Source of the DNA: Panax quinquefolius
Taxonomy: Eukaryota > Streptophyta > Magnoliopsida > Apiales > Araliaceae
Direction: 5' to 3'
Length of the DNA: 64,000 nt
Assembly (NCBI GenBank): GCA_020205615.1
Contig: CM035153.1
Coordinates: 78,468,040-78,532,039, forward strand
Shown: positions 34,808-47,124 of the stretch, piece by piece
Position numbering within the stretch: the stretch's first letter is position 1
Layout: the number at the start of each line of letters is the position of its first letter
Made by a program: the position numbers and the translations under genes
The notes under the pieces: model-generated
Told to the model about the DNA's origin: nothing
The model's input: only the letters and a program-made list of their open reading frames with translations
Databases searched by the model: none

Positions 34808-35282
34808 TGTGATGCCCCCAAATTCGAGTATCTTCTAACCAGACATATGGTACTCCACTACTACACAGATTCACACAAACATTCAACCTAAAATGCCTCA
34901 AGAATGAGTATGTCTTATATATATTGCAAATAAATATTATCATTCCCCGGGTTCTTTATGACCGTTACAATTGTTCTTGCTATAATATAAAATATTATCA
35001 TTACAAACCTATACTATTACATAGGTAATCTACTGGTGTGCCTTAGCCTTTCCTTTATCCTTGTTGGATCCTTGATATCTGCTTCGGTCTTAGCTCCATT
35101 CACATGGTTCAAGCAAAAGTGAGCATAACTAGCTCAGCAAGTACAACAATTTCATTTAACAATATGCTTGAATTATACAAATCATATATCTTCAATAAGT
35201 GAACAATAGTTATGAAGTACTATTAATAATTTAAAATACCACTTCTCTTTTCTTAAAAGCGTTGTACAATGATAATATTCAA
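34808..35282 (-). mobile_element. Duplicate of the truncated A2 5' LTR
   Basis: Ends at the same A/D junction as copy 1 (AATATTCAATGTATT), so the junction is older than the duplication. Confidence 0.85.
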
Positions 35283-37289
35283 TGTATTTGATGTATTCAC
35301 CTTAATCTACAATATTTATCATGATATAGCAAGGGTGGGCAATATGGTTGCCTAGCAAGTATAAATTTATTTAAGGATATATCATGATTAAAAGAATTTA
35401 AATAATAAGCTGGCTATAATTCTTCAATATAGTTGAGAACTAGCAAGAACAAACTTGAATAGCTGAAGAACATTTAACATGAACATACCAATTATATCTC
35501 AGGCAGAGCAGTAATGAAGGTGATCAGCCTTTCATACCTGATTATTACATGCAATATGTACAGAGTGCAATTTAATAATTCTTAGACATTGCAATTACCA
35601 ATGATTAACCATAAGTATATTTGAATGAAACAACTCGAGATCGAGTTAAGGAAAAACTTGCATGTTCGGTCGGTTACTGTTACGCAATTTATTAAGCTTT
35701 AACTGAAGACCTAATATATAAATAATATCGATATACAAATTAGAATAATATCATCACAGTATTTAAAATAACATAAACATATTAACACATAACCCTATCA
35801 ATCTATACATCACATAAAACCTAACCTCAAGTCAAACTTTTAGAGTTCGAGTCGAGTTCGACACAATTCTAACATCCTGACGGCTTAGTCGGACAAATAT
35901 CGAGTTTAAGTTTAATTAAACTATTCCTAACACTTAACAATTATCTTAGATAATTTTATTATCAATTAAAATATTTTTCATAAGCTTGTAATAATTTTCA
36001 GATAATTATTACCATTTATCATAATTTTTCAATCACTTATATCGTATTTATATAATATAAATACCACATTATTCTCTTATCATTAATATTTATTTAATAT
36101 TAAATATTAATGAAAATCATATCATAATATTATAATATATTTATAATATCACAAAGTATTTTAATACTTTAAAATCATATTTATATGATTTTTAAATAGA
36201 TAAATCCATTATCCGATAATTACTATTAATATTAAAATATTAATATTTTCATAACAAAATATCATAAGTTATATTTTATATCTCAAAATATTTTCTAACC
36301 CTTAAATTATTTTTATATGATTTTAAAGTATAAATTCTATTTTTCCATAATTTATTTAATATACTCATTAAATAAATCAATTACCATTAATATTAATTTA
36401 TTAATGAAATTTATCACAAAATATAAAAAGTTATTAGAAATAACTTAAAATATTTTCTAACACCAAAATATAATTTTTCATGATTTTTCCAATATTGAAA
36501 TCATTTTTAAATAATTTATTTAATATTATAATTAAATAAATTAAATACCATTTATATTTCAAAAATATTAAATATTTATGAAATATACTCAAAGTAATTA
36601 AAAACCCATTTTTGGACTTTAAAATAAATTTTAGGAATTTAATATTAATTTTTAATAATTAAAAATAATTTTTTCTATTTAATAAATAAAATAATTGATT
36701 TTATAAATAAATGTCGCTAAAACGGCCCTATAGCGACAGAACCGTCACTATAGGTATTCTTGTGCCTAAACCCAGAAACTTTGTCAGTCACTAAGTGGGC
36801 ATGTTTGACCATTGATATATCTTTGGTGATTTTGTTTCTAGACTTCCTAAAGTGTTAGGATTGTAGTACTAATCTAATACTATAATCCCAATCAAGTTCT
36901 ATGGCAATCCTACATCATAAAAGAAAGATATAGGCCTCCAAAAATCTTGTCAGGCCTGTTCTTCATTTTTTGGGTTACCCAAAAATGAAGAACAGTGCAG
37001 GGTCCCTACTTTGAGCCTTTAAATCTTTGTTTTCCAGGCTTGGTTTTTATGTTTTATTAGTTCAATCGTGTAGTTCTTGTGTCAAGGAACAACAACAAAT
37101 TATCAGATCAACTTAGCAACATCATAACAGTAAGATCTAGACCGGTCAAAATCTTGTCAGAATCGTGTTCTTGAAAAATTTGGGTTTTTCAGATTTCTTC
37201 CCAGGCAGTTGGTCAACGTTGGTTTGACCTTAATTATCTGTGATTTTATGTAAGATCTAAGTGATCTAATGGTTTATATGTGTAGTTCT
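35283..37289 (-). mobile_element. Duplicate of D LTR part 1
   Basis: Matches 20571-22577 throughout, including the AT-rich core and the hairpin at 36957-36996. It ends at GTTCT (37285-37289), the target site of the copia insertion. No gene is present. Confidence 0.85.
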
Positions 37290-39165
37290 TGAAAGTAGTA
37301 TGCACACAAGCCAATCATGTTTGATGATAAAGCATATACTTTGTAACAATCTTATTCATTTATTAATAAAAGGTATTAATTTATTAAAGGCTTTTAATTA
37401 TCTACATGATGTCTTTGTTTTATAATATGTGATAAACCCATAGTTTTAAGCAATGCTTTTAGAATAATGATGATGATCATTCTAATGAGATCTAAATTCT
37501 TAGAAAGCTTAAAACTAAAATAGTTCCCAATTGTTGGATTACTAAATTGGGGATTAGTGAATCCGGATAGATTGGTACATCGTTGCTTGCTCATTGGATG
37601 AGGATGATTGATCTCATAATCATTTGTGTGGAGACACTAAAGCAAGTATGTAGGTGCTTATTAGAGAATAAGTTCTTTGAACGTGGCTCGCTAAGGAATA
37701 CCTAATGGAGTTTTATTTGCTGTCAATAGGAATTCAGTAGTGATAGTAGTACAAGTAATCCTTGGACTTGAGATCATCATAGTATCTTGTGTATGATGAG
37801 TTATACTTTGACTTATTCCTTAAGACCCTTAGGGTATATCAAAGGGTATGCTTGGGTATAATAAGTTATACATGGAGATAATGTATGATCAATAAAGAAT
37901 CTACCACTTCTAATAAAGAAGAGAAATGTCTATGTGATTCGATAAATGACAACTCAAGAGTCCTTGGTTAAGGCGTAATGAAATTAGAAAGGAGTTTCTA
38001 ATTTGCATTATTTGAGTTGTGCATTTAAGAGTCGAAATACATATAATTAAATAAAATAAGACTTGACAAAGTAATTCCATGTCTTATATTTAATTGGGAC
38101 ATTGTATGGTGGAAGGATTGAATTCTACAGAACTATTTACTCAAAGGTTCTTTAATGATTAATGTTGAAATCTATATTATCCGGAAAGTCGTTGATCATT
38201 ATGGAGGCTTATCCTTATTGTAGAATAAATATTATTTAAATAAATTAATTGTTTAATTTATTTATTTAAATAAGATTAGAATTGTTCTAATTGATTTATT
38301 CAACTTAGGTTTAATATGGAGAACCTAAAGGGTCACACCATAAAAAGGAAGAATAATTATTTAAGAAGTTAATGGCATAATCGTAATAATATGTTATGTA
38401 TATTTAATTTAATCTATGGTGATAGAATAAATTAAATAGCTTAATATTTATTATTTAATATTTTAGAAATATTAAATATAAATTAATAAGAGGAGTCTTA
38501 TTAATATTATTACAATTATTATTATTTTAATTTCTAAAAGAGTTTAGGAATTAATTTAATATAAGTACTCTCATTTATTCCTAATAAGATTAGAAGGTTA
38601 AATTAATTAAAAGAGTTTAATTAATTATCCCTAATAAGATTAGGGAGCTTAATTAATTAAAAGAATTTAATTAATTAAATAAAACCCAATTCCTTAATTG
38701 TTAAGGTGGGTTGCCCACATCTATAAATAAGAGGAGTCTTATTATGGGTGGTAGTGGTTGTTGATTTTTCAACATACGTAATAATTCCAATTGTTGGGAG
38801 AGTACACCCTTTCTATAGAGATAGAAAAACAAGGGTTTAGCCAACCACCCTTCTTCTTGAATTTTCTTCTTCCTTGGTGGATCACCTCTAGAGGCCAAAC
38901 ATTTGGGTGGCTAACGTTGATCAAAGGAAGGAACCAAACCCGGTGGATTCAAGATTGAAGCGAAAGGATTTGGAGGTGAACTTGTACACGAGGAAGCTCG
39001 ATCTTCAAGGGTATGATTTTATTCTTTATCTTTTCGTTTAATTAATAATTATGCATAAAGGGTGATCAAGGGTATATGGTTTGTAAAAATTTTAAACTCG
39101 ATTTTACACGCTCAAGCACTTTTTTATGCAATTTGATTGCGCACATGAATATTACAAACCTAACA
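37290..39165 (+). mobile_element. Solo copia LTR of family C with TSD GTTCT
   Basis: A complete 1876-bp LTR (TGAAAGTAG to CCTAACA) flanked by GTTCT at 37285-37289 and 39166-39170. The internal region is absent, as expected from recombination between two LTRs. TATA box at 38722. The same site in copy 1 of the duplication holds the full element C1. Confidence 0.93.
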
Positions 39166-39170
39166 GTTCT

Positions 39171-40222
39171 TATACTAGACTATAACATAACAACAACAAC
39201 TTGGACAAACTAACAAACAACAGCAAGATTCATGGCCTTAAAAATCACTGTCAGACCATTTTGGAAATCTGGGTTGCCCAGAAATCAAGTTGGTCATGGT
39301 CGGTCAACCATGTTTGACTGATTATATCTTGAGATCTACACATGATCTGGCCCTGTTTCTAGTTCCAGATCATAGACAACATGGCATACTACAGATCTAA
39401 AACTTCAAACACCATAAATCTTTAACACACAAGAATCTAAGAGCCCTGACATTGGCTTGTCATACCTTAAAATTAGGGTTCTTGGTCAGTTCTAAAGCTT
39501 GATTTTCTGGCTTTTAGATGTTATGGATCATAGATCACTAAATAACATCCTTAAACAATCTTCTAAACAACAAACAATAACATCAAACATGAAATCATAT
39601 GATTTTTATAAGTCTAGGGTTTTATACCTTTATGCTTGATTTTTGATTTTTTGATCCTTGATCTATTTCTTGGAAGGCTAAGAGCTGATAATGGTTTTGT
39701 TTCTCACTCTTTATCACTCTAGATTTTGAAATATAGAGAGAGAACAGGCTTGGTAAGTTTGCTAAGTAAAGTGAGATTTTTACTTAAGTTAAATCTTTTA
39801 TACTTTTGAATCCATGGCCACAAATGTTGATAAGTGTCCAAGATATCAGATCTGGTAAGATTTTTACACACATGGGATAAACTTGAGTCATGACTCAAAA
39901 GATTTTGTAAAATTTTTTACTTAAGTTTTAAGTAAAATGGTATTTTGGTTATTTTGCATTCACTAAGGGCAATTTGGTCTTTTCCCCTATAACTTGAAGG
40001 GCATTTTGGACATTTCCATTTTATCATATAACATTTACCACTTAGCCAATTAAATTTAACTTTTAAATTCCCAAATTAGGGTTTTGAATATTTGAATTAT
40101 GGTTTGGATTCCCATAACTAGAATTAGGGTTTCTAGACTTATCGTTAGGGTTTCTAACAGTTCGTTATATTTTTCTAACTTAATCACCATATTCATATCA
40201 TGAATTTAGGGTTTATCACCTA
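39171..40222 (-). mobile_element. D LTR, part 2
   Basis: Continuation of the D LTR beyond the copia site. It has a module with TCTGGG/CCCAGA and GGTCAA...TTTGAC (39255-39320), a candidate TATA box (TATAAAAG, minus strand, about 39795-39804) and TTAGGG-type telo-box words at 40060-40150. It is cut at 40222 by element B. No gene is present. Confidence 0.7.
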
Positions 40223-40227
40223 TGTAA
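40223..40227. repeat. Target-site duplication of element B, left
   Basis: TGTAA, repeated at 62634-62638 immediately after the right LTR. Five bases is the usual size for gypsy integration. Confidence 0.85.
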
Positions 40228-42109
40228 TGTAACGCCCCCATATCTATACTCCCACGGTATCTGATATGGTGTTTACAGAAAATCAACATAATGCTTTTAA
40301 ATCTATACACCCATGGTATCTGATTATAAGATTACATTAAATAGAGGGACTAGTAGATATAATTGCCATAGATCCAAAACTCACAGTATCCCATAACAGA
40401 TGTCAATTCTCAAGAAAACTTTTTCCATGTTTGGATACCCTCACTTGGATATATGAACTGTATCTTTGACTAGAGTTTATCTATCCAAAATTCAGAGTAT
40501 CAGCAATAACATGAACCGTCCATATTACTAATACCCTCACCCAGATGTATAGTCTAATCCAAACAAATTTATACTATCATATCGATAGTAACTATCTATC
40601 CGAAATCTAGAGTATCAATAACAACATGAACAGTCCATTCTATTAATACCCTCACTCAGATAAATAGTTCCCAAGAATCTCAACTAGATTTGAAGAAATC
40701 TAATTTTACATCTATATATGTAAGAAAACTCGATTGCAGAAATAAAGATGTTATATATATATATATCATAATATTAAGATTCGATTACATGATTCTCATA
40801 ACGAGTTCTTATTACAAGGTATTCAATCAAACAAGGATATAATCTAATCTATGTAGGGACGCTTCCCTTTATCTACTCCAGAAGTTCCTGGATTACCATC
40901 TAAAACTGTAAAGGGAATAATTTGCAAGGGTGAGCTATGATATGCTCAGCAAGTTTTGTATTTATAATAATATAGGATTTGAAGAAATATAACAGTTCAA
41001 ATTTTGACTGATAGTTGTACCGTTTCTAGATTTCTAATTTCAACCATTTCGAATTTTTTTATTTACATCGATCACCACACAGACTTAGAAATTTTGTTAA
41101 GATATGAGATAGGGGATCAACCTATTCAACATCTTAGGAGTATGCATATCATCCTACAGTACTCAAAATACACTAAAATTACTGTCAATATATGAACTGA
41201 CCAAATTTCAATCCCTTACGGGATATCCAACTTCAGTATAAGATGTCTTACCAAAACAATTTGGTTTGACACAATAGTTTATGCTCAATAAACATTATCA
41301 TATGAATAAACAATTCATTTCTTAGTTATGCTGAAGCTATAGCAATAACTTTACAATAAGAAGGTAATTCAATTGTAGGTGTAGTGTATTATATCAATGA
41401 CTTATCAAGATAAAAATCTTGATCAATAAGAGTTTAAGAAATTTGCTTTATAAGAGATTTAGGGTAGAGAACTTGCACGAGCGTAGATCGGTCAAGTTAT
41501 GCTATTCAAACGTTAATAAGTACCTACGATGTTCATATATATAATCTAAGCGTTAGTATTGATATAATGATAATTATACTCAATTATAACACTTATATAA
41601 TAGGGTTTAGATTTAATAGGGTTTGGTGTTTAATACCTTTGATAAATAGACTAAATTTTATTTATAAACTTTAATTATCCTTTATAATACTTTTTTATAA
41701 ATTTTAAAGTATTTAAAACATTTATTTATCTTTATAAATGATTTTTAAATCATTTATTTCTATTTATAAGTAATTAATATTTACTTAAAATTTTACAAAC
41801 ATTGATTATTATTATTAAATAATTTATATTCATTTATTATAATTTTTATATCATTAATAATATTTTTTCGTAATTATTTAGCATTTAAAAATAATTATTC
41901 TAATTTCTTTATTGATAAGTTAATTATTAAAATTATCAAAATAATATAAATTAATTATTAAATTTATGTACAAATATCGTAATTTATTTATAATATTTTA
42001 ATATCATTTTTAAAACTATTTTTATATTTATTTATTAATTATTTCTAATTTATTTATAGAAAAATAATTTATGTCTGTCGCTTAAGCCCTTTAGTGATAG
42101 AAAGTGTCG

Positions 42110-42844
42110 TTGTAGGTGTTCTTGAGTTTCTGGGCAGCAGTTTGGTTATGGGTGAGTGATGGTTTGACCATTAATTATAAGGCTACTTTAATGAGTTTTG
42201 GTTTGTTTAAGAGTTGATGTTTGTAGTACTCATACATTAGTATAATATGAAACAAATTTTAGACTTTAACCAACATATAACAAGAAGTTATAGAGGCTCA
42301 AAGTAACTGTCAGAGTTGTTCTTGAGTTTCTGGGCAACCCAGAACAGAAGTCATGGTCGGTCAATGGTTTTGTGGCTTATATATCTTCGATTCGGTATAT
42401 TTGATATGTGTAATGTTTGTAGTAACATGTAGTATATATGTCTGGTTACATATATATAACATTAATATGAACCAAGCCTAACTTTAAGGTCTCTAATTTT
42501 GTTGGTCAAAGTACAGCCAGGCGCTACTCTTTATGTTCTTCAGTTTTCTGGAAAACCCAGAAAACTTGGTCATGCTCGGTCAATGGATTTTGACCATTAA
42601 TTCCAGTAAACCTATACGTTGTTTATTCCATTAAAGATTATAGATATGTAGTATATATAACAGAGTATTGATCTATAACAAAAACTTACAAAAATAACAA
42701 ACAGAAGACGATTAAGCAGTTGGTCAAAGTAAAAGTTGGTTCAATCGTTCTTTAGCTTTACAGGTAACCCGAAAAGCGTAATCTGTGAAGCAGTCAACCC
42801 ACTTTGACTGCTTATAACTTGAAATCTATGGTTCAAATGAACCA
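42110..42844. other. Repeated two-hairpin modules in the B leader
   Basis: About four divergent units of 180-220 bp. First hairpin: TTCTGGG-caa-CCCAGAA (42328-42344) and GTTTTCTGG-aaaac-CCAGAAAAC (42543-42565). A matching TTTCTGGG-taa-CCCAGAAA in the right LTR (61487-61505) is degraded here at about 42755. Second hairpin: GGTCAA...TTGACC (42578-42595) and GCAGTCAA...TTGACTGC (42790-42811). A further TGGTTCA-aa-TGAACCA is at 42829-42844. Stems differ but stay paired. The units lie downstream of the TATA box. Confidence 0.82.
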
Positions 42845-43251
42845 GTTTTTTTCAGACTAAAGACCTACTAACAGGCTACAAATACCAAACAATTACCAGA
42901 CCAAAACATAAACACATATGAATCTATAGGCTCTGACATTCGACTGTCAAACTTAGTTTTCAAAATTTCCAGATTTCTTAAAACACTTAATTAAGGCATC
43001 TAGATGTTATGAAAATGTGTTCTACCAATCTAACATACTTTCTAACATACTAATACATAATTCTAAACATCTAAACAACAAATTTAACATAGGATCAAAG
43101 AGCTAATTATCAACTAGGGTTTGTACCTTTTTTGAGCAATTTTTGATCCTAGCTTCTGATGTCGTTACTTCTATCACCTAGGCTTGATTTGGTAGGTTTA
43201 TAAGTGTATCTAGGCTTAGAAATTTTGTAAGTTTGCTTAGCCCTAAGGTTC

Positions 43252-43260
43252 CTATTTATA
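43252..43260 (-). promoter_or_regulatory. Candidate TATA box of the B LTR
   Basis: TATAAATAG on the minus strand about 670 bp into the LTR. It implies that some 3 kb of the LTR is transcribed leader. Confidence 0.55.
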
Positions 43261-43454
43261 GAATTCATCAACTTGGCTTCTTGGTCATTTTTGAGAAAAT
43301 TGCCTCTACAAAGATCAGATCTGATGACTATGGTGATGCTTGGGAGTTACAAGCAAATCATGTGCTACCTTGGAACTTGCAATGGTGACTCCTAACCTAC
43401 TTGTGAGCTAGTTAGGTTTGTTTAGTAGCTTAATTAGGCTTTAATCTTCACTAA

Positions 43455-43640
43455 ACTTGATTAGGGTTTTGTTTCTAATGATTAAGAATGTTAAGTAATG
43501 TTAATTAGTACCTAATTAAAGTTTACTAACCATGATTAGGTGTTAATATAATCTAATTAGGGTTTAATTAGCTAATTAGGGTTTAATTTACAAATTAGGG
43601 TTAGGGGTTTGCTAATTAAGGTTAGGGTTTGTTAATCTGG
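43455..43640 (-). promoter_or_regulatory. Telo-box cluster in the B U3 region
   Basis: At least five AAACCCTAA-type words (seen as TTAGGGTTT on the plus strand) within about 190 bp, upstream of the TATA box. Telo-boxes occur in plant promoters and bind telomere-repeat-binding factors; a role here is inferred. The right LTR has the same cluster near 62190-62350. Confidence 0.65.
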
Positions 43641-43925
43641 GGTTGTTAACATAAATTCTCACTAATCCTAACAAGCACGACAAAGCGTTTTGTCAACGTA
43701 AGCACGACAAAGCAACTTGTCGAAATAATTTTATCGAAAAGTCCGAATATAGAAAAAAATTTAAGCACGAGGTGTCAAGCACGACGTTTTTCGGACAAAA
43801 ATTTATTTAGTCAAATTTGTAAAACCAAGTATATATTAACACATAACACGTTCAGAATGTAGAAATTTTATTTATATAATGGGATTTTACACTTACGAGT
43901 CTTATTAGGGTTTTGGGTTTTTACA

Positions 43926-43937
43926 TTCACCCCCACT
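43926..43937 (-). other. Polypurine tract of B
   Basis: AGTGGGGGTGAA on the minus strand before the LTR start TGTAAAAACCC. Confidence 0.85.
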
Positions 43938-43984
43938 AATAAGAATTTCGTCCTCGAAATTATAGTATAAGCTAAGTAAATAAT

Positions 43985-44557
43985 TGATGATAATTATCGC
44001 GCATTTTATCTTCAAGCTCCCATGTAGCTTCTTCAACATTCTGATTTCTCCAGATTACTTTAACTGATGCTATCACTTTATTTCTCAGGACTTATTCTTT
44101 ACGGTTGACGATCTGCACAGGTTCTTCTACATAAGAAAGATCTTCCTCTATTTAGATTGGCTCATATTGTATAACGTGTTTATAATCATATTTATATGGT
44201 CGTAATACGGACACATGAAACACATTATGAATATGATTTAACTCAAGTGGTAGTGCTATTTCATAAGCAACTTCACCAACCCTTCTCAAAATTTCAAAAG
44301 GTCCAATGAATCTCAGACTTAATTTTCCTTTCTTGCCAAAACGTTTCTCTCCTTTCCAAGGAGATACTTTCAAGAATACGTGACTTCTTACGTTAAAGTT
44401 TCGTTGTTGACGATGTGGATCAAGCGTAATCGATCTTGAGATGCTTGTAATCGTTGATGAATAATTCGATAGTTTCAGTTGTTTGTTGAATTATCCCAGG
44501 TCCTAACATTTTCCTTTCCCCGACTTCATCCCAACATAAAGGTGTTCTACATTTACG
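43985..44557 (-). pseudogene. B chromodomain and integrase C-terminus
   Basis: The intact piece 44152-44373 reads SPWKGEKRFGKKGKLSLRFI, PFEILRRVGEVAYEIALP and HNVFHVSVLRPYKYDYKHVI. The chromodomain continues to 43985 (VIWRNQNVEEATWELE), but TAA stops at about 44153 and 44092 interrupt it. The integrase frame runs into the copia C2 insertion at 44557 and resumes at about 54110. Confidence 0.85.
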
Positions 44558-46417
44558 TGTTAGGTTTTAATGAAAATCAGAGTAGCAATCAAATTGCAAA
44601 ACGTAAATAAGCGAGATAAAATCGATTTTAAAATTTTTCACAAACCAATTACCCGGATCATCCTTTATGCATATTATTAATTAAAACGAAGAATAAGAAA
44701 TTATGAAATCATACCCTTGTAGAAATGAGCTTCCTCAGGGTACGAGTTCACCTCCTACTTTCTCATGATCTCCTTGAATCTCCGGGTAGATTCCTTCCTT
44801 TGATCAATGTAAGCCACCCAAGTGTGTGGCCTCTATAGGTGATCCACCAAAGAAGAGGAATTATTCAAGAAGAAGGGATTTGGCTCAAACCCTAGTTTTT
44901 CCTATCCGAATAAGAAAAGGGTGTACTCTCCCAATCTAGGAATTACGATATATCGATATCTAATATAAGACTCCTCTTATAAAGATATTATATAACCCTA
45001 TTTTAATTAAAATAAGGTATTATTTATTTAATTAAACTCTTTTAATTAAATGGGCTCCCCTAATCCTATTAGGGATAATTAGTTAAACTCCTTTAACTAA
45101 TTTTCTTTCCTAATCCAATTAGGAATAAATGAGAGTACAAATATTAAATTAATTCCTAAACCTTTTAGAAATTAAAATAATAATAATTATAATAATATTA
45201 ATAAGACTCCTCTTATTAATTTATATTTAATATTTCTAAAATATTAAATAATAAATATTAAGCTATTTAATTTATTCTATCACCATAGATTAAATTAAAT
45301 ATACTTAATATATTATTACAATTATGCCATTAACTTCTTAAATAATTATTCTTCCTTTTATGGTGTGACCCTTTAGGTTCTCCATATTAAACCGGTTGTG
45401 AATAAATCAATTAGAACAATTCTAATCTCATTTAAATAAATAAATTAAACAAATAATTTATTTAAATAAATAATATTTATTCTACAATAGGGATAAGCCT
45501 CCCTAGCGATTAACGACTTTCCGGATAATATAGATTTCAACATTAATCATAAAAGAACCTTTGAGTTAATAGTTACCGTACAATTCAATCATTCCACCAT
45601 ACTATGTCCCAATTAAATATAAGATATGGAATTACTTTGTCAAGTCTTATTTTATTTAATTATATGTATTTCGATTCCTAAATGAACAACTCCTAATGAA
45701 TGCAAATTAGAAACTACTTTCTAATTTCATTCCACCTCGCCAAGGATTCTGGGTTGTCATTTATCGAATCACATAGGACATTTCTCCTTTTACTAGAAGT
45801 GGTAGATTCTTTATTGATCATTCATTATCTTCATATATAACTTATTACACCCAAGCATACCCTTTGATATACTCTAAGAGTCTTAAGGAATAAGTCAAAG
45901 TGTAATTCATTATATATAAGATACTATGATGATCTCAAGTCTAAGGATCATTTGTACTTACTATCACTCTGAGAATTCCTATTGACGGTAAGTAAAACTC
46001 CATTAGGTATTCCTTAGTGAGTCACGTTCAGTGAACTTATTCTCTAATAAGCACCTACATACTTGCTTTAGTGTCTCCACACAATTGATCATGAGATCAA
46101 TCATCCTCATCCAATGAGCAAGCAACATATGTACCAATCTATCCGGATTCACTAATCCCCAATTTAGTAATCCAATGATTGGGAACTATTTTAGTTTTAA
46201 GCTTTCTAAGAATTTAGATCTCATTAGAATGATCATCATCATTATTCTAAAAGCGTTGCTTAAAACTATGGGTTTATCACATATATTATTAAAACAGCAC
46301 CATGTAGATAATAAATGCCTTTAATAAATAATTCTTTTATTAATAAATAAATAAGATTGATTACACAGTATATGCTTTATCATCATACATGATTGGCTTG
46401 TATGCATAATACTTTCA
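44558..46417 (-). mobile_element. C2 3' LTR (1860 bp)
   Basis: Plus-strand ends TGTTAGGTTTTAATG and ATACTTTCA. Collinear with LTR1 of C1 in reverse. A TATAAAG-like word lies near 44970-44978. Confidence 0.9.
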
Positions 46418-46430
46418 ATCTCCCACTTGC
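46418..46430 (-). other. Polypurine tract of C2
   Basis: GCAAGTGGGAGAT on the minus strand, identical to that of C1. Confidence 0.9.
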
Positions 46431-47124
46431 ACTAAAGCCAATCGCCGTGGTATCTCATACCCATCTTCTCTAAGTGACGATCAAAGCTCTTTTGTTGTGT
46501 TAACGCTTTAGTAAATGGATCTCGCAATATTGTCTTGAGAGTCCACACGCTCCGTGGTGGACGTCTCCTCTTTCAATGATCTCTCTAATCAAATTAAATC
46601 GCCGTAACACGTGTTTGGATTTCTGATGAGGCCTGGGTTCCTTAGCTTGCATGCAATGACTCCGGTGTTGTCATAGAATAAAGGCATTTGGTCCTTTAAT
46701 GCTAGGAACCACACCAAGTTTGGTAATGAACTTCTTCATCCAAAGCGGCTTCCTTTTGACTTCACTTGCCTATGTACGCCTGCCTCACATCAATCAAGAA
46801 TCGCTTGTTTCTTTGCTTGGAACTTTTCAACTCACTGCGCCTCCGTTTAAGGTAAACACATACCCCAAACGGATTTTCTTGTCATCTTGGTGCGTTTGAA
46901 AACTTGAGTGCCGTGAAGCCCTCTAGTTTTAATTCGGACCAAGTAGAGACAAGAAATACATCCTTAGTTCTTCTTAAGTACTTTAGGATATTTTTCAACG
47001 CCCTCCGGTGTTCTTCTCACGGATTAATTGATATCTACTTGTTACACTAAGTGCATGAGCGACATCGGTCTAGTATATATCATACCGTACATGATAGATC
47101 CTATTCTTTGAAGCATAAGGAATC
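46431..47124 (-). pseudogene. C2 RNase H
   Basis: Readable fragments in shifting frames include a WMKKF-like stretch near 46720-46750, in the place where copia polyproteins hold RNase H, between RT and PPT. No single frame exceeds a few dozen codons. The assignment is mainly by position and partial similarity. Confidence 0.6.

Larger units (their letters stand above)
30758..39165. repeat. Segmental duplication, copy 2
   Basis: Second copy of 16055-24465. It contains the A2 fragment (30758-35282), D LTR part 1 (35283-37289) and a copia LTR (37290-39165) that has no internal region. Confidence 0.92.
40228..43925 (-). mobile_element. B 3' LTR (3698 bp)
   Basis: Plus-strand ends are TGTAACGCCCCC and GGGTTTTTACA. 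It contains a (TA)n run near 40751, an AT-rich core (41630-42070), hairpin modules (42110-42844), a TATA box (43252-43260) and telo-box words (43455-43640). No credible gene. Confidence 0.9.

Noticed and set aside
43455..43640. Interstitial telomere block
   Set aside because: The TTAGGG words are short, spaced and interrupted, and recur in both LTRs of B, so they are an LTR feature and not telomeric DNA.
46699..46899. Plus-strand ORFs across C2 (such as 46699-46899, 47051-47299, 48404-48751, 49356-49787)
   Set aside because: These are antisense shadows of the copia RNase H, RT, integrase and gag on the minus strand.
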